Source of the DNA: Actinoallomurus iriomotensis
Lineage (GTDB): Bacteria > Actinomycetota > Actinomycetes > Streptosporangiales > Streptosporangiaceae
Length of the DNA: 64,000 bases
NCBI RefSeq assembly: GCF_030269445.1
Contig: NZ_BSTJ01000006.1
Location: 315,204 to 379,203 of the forward strand
Reading direction: 5' to 3'
Notes under the pieces: model-generated
What the model saw: only the letters and a program-made list of their open reading frames with translations
Told to the model about the DNA's origin: nothing
The model's database searches: none
In this document: one piece after another, positions 54,684-63,688 of the stretch
Position numbering within the stretch: the stretch's first letter is position 1
Layout of the letters: every line of letters begins with the position of its first letter
Translations under genes and position numbers: made by a program

Positions 54684-55059
54684 GGTCGAGAAGACTCAGT
54701 CATCGGCTACCTCCGTAGCATGGTCGGACAACCTCCTTCACCGATCCCGCCGAAGCTGTTCACGCCGCCAGGTTTCGGGAGCTCAGGACGTAGAGGTGAC
54801 CGGCCGGAGCGAGGCCGGGGAAGGTGGTGCGGACACCGGTCGATGCCTGGTGGTCGGCGGTGGTTCCGGCGGCGGATCCGACCGGCCCGCCGAGACGGCG
54901 GCGGCCAGGTGGACGGCGTCGACCCGGCCGGGGATCCGGGCCGCGCGGCCCGGTCCGGTCCGGTCGAGGGAGAAACGCGACCGCCGAGACGGCCGACGAG
55001 CTCTGACGGCGATCAGCCGAAGAACTCGTCGTGCCGCCTCGGCGGGCGGTGGTGGACGC
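54684..55059. other. Non-coding stretch with a degenerate second copy of the rpn 3' end
   Basis: 376 bp with no convincing gene. It presumably contains the promoter of the sigma operon (minus strand) at its left end. At 54978-55008 the plus strand reads CGACCGCCGAGACGGCCGAC and on to a stop, giving ATAETADEL, close to ATVEAADEL at the end of the Rpn-like protein. The palindromic element (54994-55031) overlaps its end. The remainder is GC-rich without repeats that could be recognised. Interpreted as the scar of a second rpn-type gene. Confidence 0.55.
54994..55031. repeat. Palindromic element (copy B), centre inverted relative to copy A
   Basis: CGACGAGCTCT and AGAACTCGTCG arms (one mismatch) enclose GACGGCGATCAGCCGA. 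Compared as the reverse complement, it matches 52892-52929 at 36 of 38 bases. Compared directly, only the arms and the flanking rpn-like bases match and the centre is flipped. It lies 28 bp beyond the end of the TagF-like gene on the minus strand and may act as its terminator. Confidence 0.7.
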
Positions 55060-57084
55060 TCAGGCCCTGTCGGCCGACTCCAGGGCGGTGCGGGTGCGCT
55101 TGGCGGCCAGCGCGTTCACGGCGTCGGTGAAGCGGGTCATCGCGTCCGGCTCGTCGGCGCCCAGCAGGTCGTGCTTCAGCGCCCGCCGGCGGTCGGACAT
55201 CGGGTCCTCGCCCTCCGCCGTCACGGCCGTCAGCACGTCCTTCAGGCTCGCGCAGTCGCGGCCGATGAGGTAGGCCGCCGACGCGCTCGGGTTCTGGGTG
55301 CGGAACTCGCCGTCCGGCAGGTTCGCGCCGTTCGTCACCGCGTACGGCTTGCCGCTCGCGATGAAGTCGGCGACGACGCTCGAGATGTCGGTGATGAGCA
55401 GGTCGGCCCGGTTGAAGCACGAGTACAGGTGCGGGATCGTGCCGGTCACCACGCGGTGCCGCCACCAGCCCTCGGACGCCCAGTACGCCTGTTCGCACCC
55501 GGCCGCGGTGTCGCGCCACAGGGCGTCGCCCGCAAGGTCCGGCTCGGCCGCGCGCCGTGACTCCTCCGCCTCGTCGGCTCCGCGGCTCGACTCCCGGCCC
55601 AGCGCCGCCAGCCTCGCGGTCAGCGCCTCCAGGTCGCGCCGGGCCGCGGCGTCGCGGGCCGGGTCGGCCGGCCACTGACCGCTCGCGTCGCGGGCCGCGT
55701 TCGCCTCGGCGATCATGCTGACGATCTTGCTGTGCGCGCGGCGTACGGCGGGGTCGTTCTTGCCGGCCATCGGGTGCGGCTTGTACAGCAGCCGGATGTG
55801 CGGCGCGTGGTCCAGCAGCGCGCGGACCAGCTTGACGCCCATCACCGCGACCGACGTGTGGTACGGGTCGCCGGTCCAGCCCTCCCAGGTGGGGGCGTAC
55901 AGGACGGTGAACATCGGGTCCGGGGTGACGCCGGAGGTGTCGATCGGCGCGAGCTGCGGCCGGCCGACCTCGACGATCTCGTCGTCGCGCACGCCCGCGT
56001 CGCTGCGCCGGTAGCGCTCGCGCCCGGCCGGCCCGGCGACCCAGACCTCGTCGTAGACCTTGCTGAACGGGCTGAAGCTGGCCGCCTTGTCGCTGTCGCC
56101 GTGGCCGATGAACACGCAGCCGATGTCCGGCAGCCGCAGCATGTGGATGTTCTTGCCGGCGTTGGCCGGGAACAGGGCGACCCGGGTGGTCTCGGGCATC
56201 GGGAAGTTCATCATCTCGGTGCCGCCGGGGAAGCACAGGACCGGCGAGGACGTGCGGCCGAGCAGCGGCATGTTGTTCCGCTCCCGCATGATGATCATCT
56301 TCTTGTGCGGCAGCCGGTCGAACGTCTCCAGCCACATGTTGACCTGGTACATGCAGTCGTCGGCGCCGGAGAAGTACAGCACGACCTCCGGCCCGTACGC
56401 GGCGATCTCCTCGGCGACGTCCTTGAGCACCCGCTCGCGGTCGGCCAGCTGCCGGTTGAGCCGGATGTGCACGGCGGCGAGGACGAGCGCGACCAGGCCG
56501 GCCGCCAGCGCCACCGCGAGCCCGGCGGCGACCGGTCCCGGGGTCTCCAGCCCGACGGTGAGCACCGCGCCCGCCACCACCGGCACGTCGAGGTAGATCA
56601 TCGACCGGTGCTCCCGCACCGATGCGGGCGGCGGCGCGGGAAGGCGCAGCCGCGTCAGGTCGATGCCCCGAGTGATCACCGGGAGCCGGCGCCGTTCGAT
56701 GACGACGACGGCGAGACAGGAGTGCACCGCGCGCAGGACGTGCAGCAGCACCAGCGTGCCCGCGACCGTGGTGAACCAGCCGGCGGACAGCGTCGCCGAC
56801 CGGGCCAGCATGACCAGCACGGCCACGTCGCGGACGGTCGCGCGCAGCGTCACGCCGAGACCGACCTGGCTCAGCGCGGCGTTGAAGTACAGCGCGCGGC
56901 GGACCAGAAACGCCTCGGCGACGTAGCCGGTCAGCGCGAACACGGCGACGAACAGGGCGCTCGGCCACACGGCGGCGACGACGAGAAGCGCGTACGACAG
57001 GACGAGGCCGCCGGCGATGGCGGGTCCGGCCGTGTCGCCTCCGAAGCGCCGGCCGATCTTGGAGAGGATGCTGGACGGATTCAA
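55060..57084 (-). CDS. TagF/TagB-like CDP-glycerol glycerophosphotransferase (copy 1)
   Basis: About 674 residues. Four or five N-terminal membrane helices (AIAGGLVLSYALLVVAAVWP) precede a cytoplasmic GT-B-type polymerase domain. Motifs of the family are CVFIGHGDSDKAASF, FTVLYAPTWEGWTGDPYHTS, RLLYKPHPMAG, and ADLLITDISSVVADFIASG with the GKPYAVTN ending. The GHGDSDK and YKPHP histidines are the catalytic and CDP-binding residues in TagF. It would polymerise glycerol- or ribitol-phosphate units. The start is TTG at 57084, which overlaps the previous stop as TTGA; the frame continuing upstream is an overlap artefact. Confidence 0.88.
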   Translation of the reverse strand: MNPSSILSKIGRRFGGDTAGPAIAGGLVLSYALLVVAAVWPSALFVAVFALTGYVAEAFLVRRALYFNAALSQVGLGVTLRATVRDVAVLVMLARSATLSAGWFTTVAGTLVLLHVLRAVHSCLAVVVIERRRLPVITRGIDLTRLRLPAPPPASVREHRSMIYLDVPVVAGAVLTVGLETPGPVAAGLAVALAAGLVALVLAAVHIRLNRQLADRERVLKDVAEEIAAYGPEVVLYFSGADDCMYQVNMWLETFDRLPHKKMIIMRERNNMPLLGRTSSPVLCFPGGTEMMNFPMPETTRVALFPANAGKNIHMLRLPDIGCVFIGHGDSDKAASFSPFSKVYDEVWVAGPAGRERYRRSDAGVRDDEIVEVGRPQLAPIDTSGVTPDPMFTVLYAPTWEGWTGDPYHTSVAVMGVKLVRALLDHAPHIRLLYKPHPMAGKNDPAVRRAHSKIVSMIAEANAARDASGQWPADPARDAAARRDLEALTARLAALGRESSRGADEAEESRRAAEPDLAGDALWRDTAAGCEQAYWASEGWWRHRVVTGTIPHLYSCFNRADLLITDISSVVADFIASGKPYAVTNGANLPDGEFRTQNPSASAAYLIGRDCASLKDVLTAVTAEGEDPMSDRRRALKHDLLGADEPDAMTRFTDAVNALAAKRTRTALESADRA

Positions 57085-59024
57085 GCTGCTGGCCGATCGT
57101 CGTCGGTGCGGGTGAGGGACTTGGCGGCGAGCGCGGAGACGGCCGCGTCGAACCGCTTGGCGGAGTCGAGGCCGTCGGGCCCGAGCAGGTGGGCGCGCAG
57201 CTCCCGCCGCCGCTCGGCGAGCGGGTCGGGGCCCTCGGCCTGCGCGTGCGCGAGGATCTGCCCGATCTCGGCGCAGCCGGGCCCGATGAGGTACGCCGCG
57301 AGGGCCGCCGTCGGGAACAGCTGCCGGAACTCCTCGCCGCTCAGCCCCTTGACGTTCGTCACCGCGTACGGCTTGCCGCTGACGATGAAGTCGCCCGCCA
57401 CGCTGGAGATGTCGGTGATGAGCAGGTCGGCGTGGTTGAAGCAGTCGTACACGTGCGGCCGCGGACCGGTGATGACGCGGTGCCGCTGCGGGCCGCCGGC
57501 CTGCCAGTACGCCGCGGTCCACGCCTCCTCGGTCTGGCGCCATTCGTCGGACGTGCCGGCCGCGGCGCTGTCGCGGGTGAGCTGGGCCTCGTCGCCGGCG
57601 GTCTCGTCGCCGGCGAGGGCGTCCAGCCGCCGGGACAGCGCCTTGAGCCGGTCGGCGTGCTCGCCGCCGCTCGCCGGGCGTCCCGCGTTGGCCCGCTCGA
57701 TCATCGCGACGATCTCCTCGTGGCGTTCGATCGCCTTCGGGTCGCGGGTGCCGGTGAGCGGGTGCGGCTTGTAGACCACCCGGACCTGCGGCGCGTGCTC
57801 CAGCAGCGCCCGGACGATCGCCGGGCCCATCGTCGCGACCGAGCTGTGCGCCAGGTCGTCCGACCAGCCCTCCCAGGTGGGGGCGTACAGGACGGTGAAC
57901 ATCGGGTCCGGGTTGCGGCCGGAGGCGTCGATCGGCGCGAGCTGCGGCCGGCCGACCTCGACGATGTCCTCGTCCCGTACGCCGGTACGCATGGTCAGGT
58001 ACCGCTCGCGCCCGGCCGGCCCGGCCACCCAGACCTCGTCGTACGCGCGGGCGAACGGGTTGAAGCTCGCCGGCTTGTCGCTGTCGCCGTGGTTGATGAA
58101 GGCCGACCGGATGCCGGACATCCGCAGCATGTGGAGGTTCTTGCCGACGTTGGCCGGGTACAGCGCGGTGCGGATCGAGGACAGGTCGAGCCGCACCATG
58201 TCCATCGCCTTGGGCACGCACAGCACCGGCGTCTTCGTACGGCCCAGCAGCGGCACCATGACGCGCTCCCGCAGGATGATCACTGCCCGGTGATCGAGTT
58301 CGTCCATCGTGGAGAGCCACATGTTGGCCTGGTAGGCGGAGTCCGCCGAGCCGGAGAAGTACAGCGCGACCTCCGGCCGCAGCTCCGCCAGCCGCTCGTT
58401 GACCAGGTCGAAGACCCGGTTCTCGTCACCGAGGTGGCGGTTGCGCACGGCGTGCCGCGCCATGATCGCGAACGCGACGAGGCCGAGGACGTACGCCGTG
58501 GCCAGCCCGCTCACCCCGGCTCGCAGCCCGAAGAGCCCGCCGAGCATGACCGGCAGCACGTCGAGGTGCAGCATCGTGCGCGAGTGCCGGGTGGTCAGCT
58601 GCGGGCTCGGGGCGTCCGGGATGCGCAGAGCGGTGAGGTCGATGCCGCGCGTGACGACGGGGAGCCGCCGGCGTCGGATGACGTAGAGGGTGAGCCCGGA
58701 GTACACGCCGCGCAGCGCGTGCAGGCCGAGCAGGCCCAGCGCCAGGACGGCGAAGACGGTGTCTCCCGCGTGGCCCTCCCGCACCAGCAGCAGGAGCACG
58801 GCGAGCTCGCGGATGAGGAACCGCACGGTCACGCCGGTGTGGGTCTGGGCGAGCCGCTCGGTGACGGGGAGTTCGTCACGCGAGGCGACCGCGTCGGCGA
58901 CGTAGGCGATCAGCGCGGTGGCGGCGAAGGCCCAGGTGTTCGGCCACAGCGCGGCCACGACCGTCGCGGGATAGGACAGGACGAGCGCGGGCCCGGCCAC
59001 GGCCCGTACCAACGGGTGAGTCAT
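57081..59024 (-). CDS. TagF/TagB-like CDP-glycerol glycerophosphotransferase (copy 2)
   Basis: A 647-residue paralogue of the next gene with the same layout. N-terminal helices (GPALVLSYPATVVAALWP) are followed by AFINHGDSDKPASFNPF, FTVLYAPTWEGWSDDLAHSS, RVVYKPHPLTG and DLLITDISSVAGDFIVSG. Having two copies suggests one acts as primase and one as polymerase, or two different units are polymerised. The ATG at 59024 overlaps the stop of the cytidylyltransferase/SDR gene as ATGA. The three genes form one coupled operon running left from about 60480. Confidence 0.88.
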   Translation of the reverse strand: MTHPLVRAVAGPALVLSYPATVVAALWPNTWAFAATALIAYVADAVASRDELPVTERLAQTHTGVTVRFLIRELAVLLLLVREGHAGDTVFAVLALGLLGLHALRGVYSGLTLYVIRRRRLPVVTRGIDLTALRIPDAPSPQLTTRHSRTMLHLDVLPVMLGGLFGLRAGVSGLATAYVLGLVAFAIMARHAVRNRHLGDENRVFDLVNERLAELRPEVALYFSGSADSAYQANMWLSTMDELDHRAVIILRERVMVPLLGRTKTPVLCVPKAMDMVRLDLSSIRTALYPANVGKNLHMLRMSGIRSAFINHGDSDKPASFNPFARAYDEVWVAGPAGRERYLTMRTGVRDEDIVEVGRPQLAPIDASGRNPDPMFTVLYAPTWEGWSDDLAHSSVATMGPAIVRALLEHAPQVRVVYKPHPLTGTRDPKAIERHEEIVAMIERANAGRPASGGEHADRLKALSRRLDALAGDETAGDEAQLTRDSAAAGTSDEWRQTEEAWTAAYWQAGGPQRHRVITGPRPHVYDCFNHADLLITDISSVAGDFIVSGKPYAVTNVKGLSGEEFRQLFPTAALAAYLIGPGCAEIGQILAHAQAEGPDPLAERRRELRAHLLGPDGLDSAKRFDAAVSALAAKSLTRTDDDRPAA

Positions 59025-60442
59025 CGGGTGACCGCCGTCGGGTCGTGGCGGCGGATGTCGACCGTGTGGCCGGTCAGTCCGGAGATGAGCACGTCGATCG
59101 AGGTCATCGCCACGTCGCGGGAGGCCAGCAGCGTGCCGGGCGGCTCCTGGCCGAACGCGCGCGTCCGCATCGGCGTGGCGGTGCGTTCGGGGTTGATGCA
59201 GTTGACGCGCACCCCGTCGTCGGCCCACTCGTCGGCCAGGGCCTGGGTCAGGTTGACGGTGGCGGCCTTGGCCGAGGAGTAGAGGCTGTAGCCGGCGCGG
59301 CCGCGCGTGTAGCTGCTGGAGGTGTAGAGCAGCAGCTGGCCCTTGGTCTCGCGGAGATAGCCGATGGCCGCCCGCGCGACCCGCAGCGGGCCGAGGTAGT
59401 TGATCCGCAGCGACTCGTCGATGATCGCCTCGTCGATCTCGTCGAGGCGGCCGGTGTGCAGGACGCCCGCGGTGTTGACGACGTAGTCGATGCGGCCCGT
59501 CTCGCCGTACGCCTTGGCCAGGGCGTTCTCGATGTCCTGCGGGTTCTCCACGTGCGTGCCGGTCTCCGACCGCGAGAAGGAGTACACCTTGGCGCCGAAG
59601 GACCGGGTCAGCTCGGCGATGTCGGCGCCGATGCCCTGGCTGCCGCCGAAGACGACGACGGTCTTGCCGCTCAGGCGGCTCTCGTAGTCACCGTCGTCCT
59701 CCGGCGACGGCGGCGGCGCCTGGGAGGACAGCTGGAACAGCTTGTCGGCGAGGAACACGTCGACCGGGTGGGTGACCTTCATGTTCTGCTCGCTGCCGGG
59801 CACGACGACGATCGGCACGTCGGGCAGGTAGCGGAGCACGACGCTGCAGTCGTCGGTCGCGGTGACCTTCCCGCCGGTGAAGTCCGGGTCGGCGAGCGCG
59901 AGTTCGTACGCCTCGCGGATCGTCGACAGGCGGAAGCACTGCGGCGTCTGACCGCGGCGCAGCAGGTCGCGGCGGGGCACGTCCTTGATGACCGTGCCGC
60001 CGTAGTCGTCCACCTTGATGATCGTGTCGGCCGAGGGGATCGCCACGTCGACGGCCTCGTACCGTTCCAGGGCCGTGACGCAGTCCTCGATGACGCGGTG
60101 GTCGATGAACGGCCGGACGGCGTCGTGGAACAGGACGTTCGCCTCGGGGGCGGTGGCGCCGACCGCTTCGATCGCGCGCATGGTGGTCTCGGTCCGGGTG
60201 GCGCCGCCCTCGATGACGCGGGAGACCTTCGTACATCCGGCGGCGGCGACTATGGCCTCGGCATCGGCGGTGAAACCGGGGGTCATGGCGACGATGATCT
60301 CGTCGATCTGCGGCGCGCTCTGAAAAACCTGCAGCGTATGCTGCATGATCGGCTTGCCGGCGATCTTGACGAGCTGTTTGGGGATCTCGAGCCCCATCCG
60401 CTGCCCCGTGCCACCTGCCAGGACGACTGCGACGTTGTACAA
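59021..60442 (-). CDS. Bifunctional TarI-like cytidylyltransferase / SDR reductase
   Basis: A 473-residue fusion. Residues 1 to about 235 form an IspD/TarI-type cytidylyltransferase (VVLAGGTGQRMGLEIPKQLV, VLFHDAVRPFID, SEQNMKVTHPVDVFLADKLF). Residues about 250-470 form a short-chain dehydrogenase (VVFGGSQGIGADIAELTRSF; catalytic Ser in LLYTSSSYT, and YSLYSSAKAATVNLTQALAD with Tyr and Lys). This matches enzymes that reduce ribulose 5-phosphate to ribitol 5-phosphate and then make CDP-ribitol. It therefore probably supplies the TagF-like polymerases. The start is TTG at 60442 (MYNVAVVLAGG); an AT-rich promoter region lies upstream. Confidence 0.9.
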   Translation of the reverse strand: MYNVAVVLAGGTGQRMGLEIPKQLVKIAGKPIMQHTLQVFQSAPQIDEIIVAMTPGFTADAEAIVAAAGCTKVSRVIEGGATRTETTMRAIEAVGATAPEANVLFHDAVRPFIDHRVIEDCVTALERYEAVDVAIPSADTIIKVDDYGGTVIKDVPRRDLLRRGQTPQCFRLSTIREAYELALADPDFTGGKVTATDDCSVVLRYLPDVPIVVVPGSEQNMKVTHPVDVFLADKLFQLSSQAPPPSPEDDGDYESRLSGKTVVVFGGSQGIGADIAELTRSFGAKVYSFSRSETGTHVENPQDIENALAKAYGETGRIDYVVNTAGVLHTGRLDEIDEAIIDESLRINYLGPLRVARAAIGYLRETKGQLLLYTSSSYTRGRAGYSLYSSAKAATVNLTQALADEWADDGVRVNCINPERTATPMRTRAFGQEPPGTLLASRDVAMTSIDVLISGLTGHTVDIRRHDPTAVTR

Positions 60443-60730
60443 CTTGGGTCCGTCCTCTGTCTGATAGGTGCAAGCGAGGATAGCGTCAGATAACCGGTAA
60501 AAAACGACAGACGTACCACATGAAGGCTACGTAACGCTCACCTGAGAATTCGGTTACTTGATCAACGTTTTACGCCGTCCGAGCCTCGCCTGACCGGGGC
60601 GCGCGCATGATCGCGCCCCGTACGGTCCCGGTCCGCCGTCGGCCGAATCGCCTTGACCGGCGCCCTCGTGCCGCCATCATCGGTGGCGAGCGTCCGAACC
60701 CCGTACGCTCGGCAGTCCCGGGATTTGGAG
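60443..60730. promoter_or_regulatory. Divergent promoter region between CDP-ribitol operon and beta-propeller gene
   Basis: The part 60480-60570 is the most A+T-rich stretch near the locus. On the minus strand TATCCT (60477-60482) lies 17 bp from GTTTTT (60500-60505), a plausible but weak promoter for the cytidylyltransferase/SDR-TagF operon. On the plus strand TACGCT near 60705 could serve the propeller gene. No repeat was seen. Confidence 0.35.
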
Positions 60731-62506
60731 GTGGTCACGGTCGAGTCCGCACGGAGCCGTTGGCGCGCCGTGCCCGGGGTTGTCGCGACCTTGGTCACCG
60801 TCATCTGCGGAGCGATCCTCGCCGACCGGCTCATCCTCCAGGCGGAGTGGTGGCAGGTGAACCGCACCGTGACCCACGCCCCGCGACCGCCGCTCGCCGA
60901 CCTGGGGCCACCACCCGGTCCGGTCACGCTGAGCTGGCAGCTCAGCACTCCGGTGGCCGACAGCGAGCTGCCCGCCTACGACCGGGTCGCCTACACGATC
61001 ATGGACGGAGAGCTCGTCGTCGTGTCCGGCCACGGCCTCACCGTCCGCGACGCGCGTACGGGCCGTGAGCGCTGGCACTACTACCGCGGGCAGTGGTCCC
61101 TGCTGGGGTGGGCGCGCACCGGTCACGTGGTCGTCGCCTACCTCGAGCGCACCGGCCACCGCGGCAACCGCCTCATGGTCGGCCTCGACGCGGTCAGCGG
61201 CACACTGCTCTGGCGCCAGCGCGGCGACGTGCCGGCCGCGACCGAGCGCACCACGTTGCGCTGGCCGGCGGGCGGCGGTGTGGTCATCGTCACCGAGGAC
61301 GGTCGGCACACGCTGTACGGCCGTGCCGCGGCGACCGGCCGGCGCGTGTGGAGCAAACGCCTCGCGCACGGCTGCCTGCTGCCCGAGGCCGTCCCGTACG
61401 GTTCGTCGGCCAGCGACAGCGTCGCCGCGTTCGGCCTCGACTGCGGCGCGCGCGACCGCACGCTGGCGCTCGACCCGCGCACGGGGCGCACCCTGTTCAC
61501 GACGAACGCCGCGCACCCCGCGGTGTCGGTCAGCGGCGACGTGACCGCCGTCTTCGACGGCACCGGCCTGCACGCCTACGACCGGGGCGGCCGGGAGTTC
61601 CTCGTCCGCAGGGGAGAGGACGTCTGCCGCGAGATGTGCCCGGCCGTGGTCACAGGTGGGCATCTGCTCATCGCCTACGACCTGGCCCGCGGACCGGAGA
61701 ACGGCACCGAGACGCGGAGGCTGGAGTCGATCGACATCGGCTCCGGGGGGCTGTCCTGGCGCCGCGACATGTCCGGGTACACCGCGCTGTCGGTGTCGGG
61801 CGGCCTGGTGTACGGCCTGCGCTCCCGGCTCGCCGATCCGCTGCTGCCCGCCGGGATCGACGTCATCGACCCGGCCACCGGCGCCGGCACCACGGTGCCC
61901 GCGCCGCTGGTGACCCGCCCGGGCCTGGACGGCGTACGGCCCTGGCTCGCCGCCGGCGGCGGACTGCTGTACGTGGCCGTGCCGACCGCGCGCCCGCGCC
62001 CGTTCGGCGGGGCGCGGCTGGTCGCCCTGCGCGGCGGGATCCGCGGGTCGGGGCCGCCGGAGCTGGCAGGCGTGCCGGCGCGGGAGTGGCCCGAGGCGTG
62101 CTCCCTGCTGACCAAGCACGACCTGCCACGCGGATACGCGGCGGAACCGACCACCGCACACGTCGAGGGCCTGCGCCTGCGGGTCGGCTGTACCTACCGC
62201 CTGCGCCACCAGAAGCGCCGGGCGTCGGACGGTCCCGAACGCGAGGCGGCCGCCGTGTCGGTCACGGTCCAGTGGGTCGCGGCCGACGAGAGCACGGCCA
62301 CGGCCCTGTTCTGGGCGGCCCGTGACACGCAGAACGGCGTCCGTGACCCGGTGAAGGCCGGCGACGCGGCGTACGGGCTGGGCGTGCCGTCGGGGACGGT
62401 GGTGATGCGGGTGGACCGCACGATCGTGACGGTCACCTCCGGCATACCGAGCATGGCCTCGGGCCTGGCCAACCTGGTCGCCGCCCGGCTCCGCGCCGCG
62501 CCCTAG
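60731..62506 (+). CDS. Membrane-anchored PQQ-like beta-propeller protein
   Basis: About 591 residues. One membrane helix near the N-terminus (VVATLVTVICGAILADRLIL) is followed by repeated propeller blades of the PQQ/WD-like type (LTVRDARTGRERWHYYRG, LDAVSGTLLWRQRG, LDPRTGRTLFTTN, IDIGSGGLSWRRDMSG). A C-terminal domain of about 130 residues contains two cysteines (EACSLLTKHDL and RVGCTYRL). It probably acts outside the membrane as a binding scaffold, not an enzyme. The start is uncertain: GTG 60731 follows GGAG directly, and an upstream TTG at 60653 is possible. It is divergent from the CDP-ribitol operon. Confidence 0.72.
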   Translation: MVTVESARSRWRAVPGVVATLVTVICGAILADRLILQAEWWQVNRTVTHAPRPPLADLGPPPGPVTLSWQLSTPVADSELPAYDRVAYTIMDGELVVVSGHGLTVRDARTGRERWHYYRGQWSLLGWARTGHVVVAYLERTGHRGNRLMVGLDAVSGTLLWRQRGDVPAATERTTLRWPAGGGVVIVTEDGRHTLYGRAAATGRRVWSKRLAHGCLLPEAVPYGSSASDSVAAFGLDCGARDRTLALDPRTGRTLFTTNAAHPAVSVSGDVTAVFDGTGLHAYDRGGREFLVRRGEDVCREMCPAVVTGGHLLIAYDLARGPENGTETRRLESIDIGSGGLSWRRDMSGYTALSVSGGLVYGLRSRLADPLLPAGIDVIDPATGAGTTVPAPLVTRPGLDGVRPWLAAGGGLLYVAVPTARPRPFGGARLVALRGGIRGSGPPELAGVPAREWPEACSLLTKHDLPRGYAAEPTTAHVEGLRLRVGCTYRLRHQKRRASDGPEREAAAVSVTVQWVAADESTATALFWAARDTQNGVRDPVKAGDAAYGLGVPSGTVVMRVDRTIVTVTSGIPSMASGLANLVAARLRAAP

Positions 62507-62531
62507 TAGCACTACTAGCCCGCCCGCGCGC

Positions 62532-63620
62532 TCAGGCCTTCGCGGAGGCCCAATCCTCGAGCTGGGCGACGAACAGGCGTGCCTGTTCGGGCCAGTGGAA
62601 GCGGGCGCGCGCCGCCTCGTGACCCCGTTTGCCCATGTCCAGGCGCAGCGCGGCGTCGTCGCGGAGCCGGCGGACCGCCGCCGCCGTGGCCACCGGGTCC
62701 TGGAACGGCACGACCAGGCCGCAGCCGCTCTCGTTGACGATCTCCGCGGCGATCGGGTTGGGCGTGGTGACGACCGGCAGGCCCCGCGCCATGTACTCCA
62801 CGACCTTCGTCGGCATCGAGTGCCGGTAGTTCGGCGAGTCGTGCAGCAGCGCGAGCCCCGCGATGGCGCCTTCGGCCATGCGCAGCGCCCGGTCGTTCGG
62901 CACGAAGCCGTACCAGCGCAGCAGACCGGTCCGCTGTGCCTCGCGCAGCAGCGGCCGTACGCCCGCGTCGGCCGCGCCGATGAGCTCCAGGGTGATCCCG
63001 TCGGCCTGGAGGATCCGCGCGAGTTCGATCAGGTCGGCGGCGCCGCGGGCCATCGAGAGCTGCCCGACGTAGACCACCCGCTCGTCGCCGGGCGGCGCCG
63101 GCGGGACGTCCGGGACGTTCGTGGTGTTCGGCACGACGAGGTGGGTCTCGCGGAAACGTGCGCGGTACCCCTCTTCGGCCAGCAGCAGCTTCATCCGGCG
63201 TTCCGCACGCCGCTCCAGCCGCCGTACGGCGAACCGCAGCGGTATGCGCATGGGCGCCGGCAGCCAGCCCTTGGCGCCCAGGGCCGCCGCGGTGTCCTCG
63301 TGGACGTCCCAGACGGTGCGTGAGCGCAGGCGGCGCGGCACGCCGAGCAGCAGTTCGGGATCGTGCAGCAGGACGAGGTCGGCCTCCCCGCCGCGTTCGC
63401 GCAGCACGCGCCGCGCCATCCGCAGCGCGTGCAGCCGTCGCCGGCCGGTCGCGCGCGGCACGTCCACCGGAACGATCTCCGGCCAGGGCGTGACATTGCA
63501 CGCGCGGAAAGGCGCCATGTAGGTGATCTCATGACCCGCGTCGAGCAAGGCTCGAATCTGCCGGTGCAGAATTCGCGCGTCCTCCGGATGGTGCACGACC
63601 GTACAGACGAATATCCGCAT
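62532..63620 (-). CDS. Family 4 glycosyltransferase
   Basis: A 362-residue GT-B enzyme. The N-terminal domain opens MRIFVCTVVHHPEDARILHR and contains LHDPELLLG and TVWDVHEDTAAAL. The C-terminal donor domain has VVYVGQLSMARGAADLIELA and the EX7E-type region MPTKVVEYMARGLPVVTTPN. Such sequences add sugars, often from GDP- or UDP-donors, during envelope polysaccharide assembly. The ATG at 63620 has a weak GGTGAAGTG upstream; the longer frame adds an unconserved tail. The 3' end is 25 bp from the convergent propeller gene, with a short TAGTAG/CTACTA palindrome between. Confidence 0.9.
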   Translation of the reverse strand: MRIFVCTVVHHPEDARILHRQIRALLDAGHEITYMAPFRACNVTPWPEIVPVDVPRATGRRRLHALRMARRVLRERGGEADLVLLHDPELLLGVPRRLRSRTVWDVHEDTAAALGAKGWLPAPMRIPLRFAVRRLERRAERRMKLLLAEEGYRARFRETHLVVPNTTNVPDVPPAPPGDERVVYVGQLSMARGAADLIELARILQADGITLELIGAADAGVRPLLREAQRTGLLRWYGFVPNDRALRMAEGAIAGLALLHDSPNYRHSMPTKVVEYMARGLPVVTTPNPIAAEIVNESGCGLVVPFQDPVATAAAVRRLRDDAALRLDMGKRGHEAARARFHWPEQARLFVAQLEDWASAKA

Positions 63621-63688
63621 CGATTTCACTTCACCGCGAGTCTGTTGGGGTAAGGCGAACATTCGGTGAATTCGGTACGGCCATCAGT

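Noticed and set aside
52892-55031. Terminal inverted repeats of an insertion sequence enclosing the sigma/CU044_5270 pair
   Set aside because: No transposase lies between the copies. The flanks of both copies match in direct orientation, so the inverted match comes from the palindrome itself and does not suggest IS ends.
57085-58320. Upstream extension of the first TagF-like frame (over 400 extra codons)
   Set aside because: It lies wholly inside the paralogous TagF-like gene in another frame. Its sequence is low complexity, and real similarity starts at SLNPSSILSK after the TTG at 57084.
62507-62520. TAGTAG/CTACTA palindrome as a terminator
   Set aside because: Six-bp A/T-rich arms around two bases form too weak a stem for this GC content; noted only as a short palindrome.
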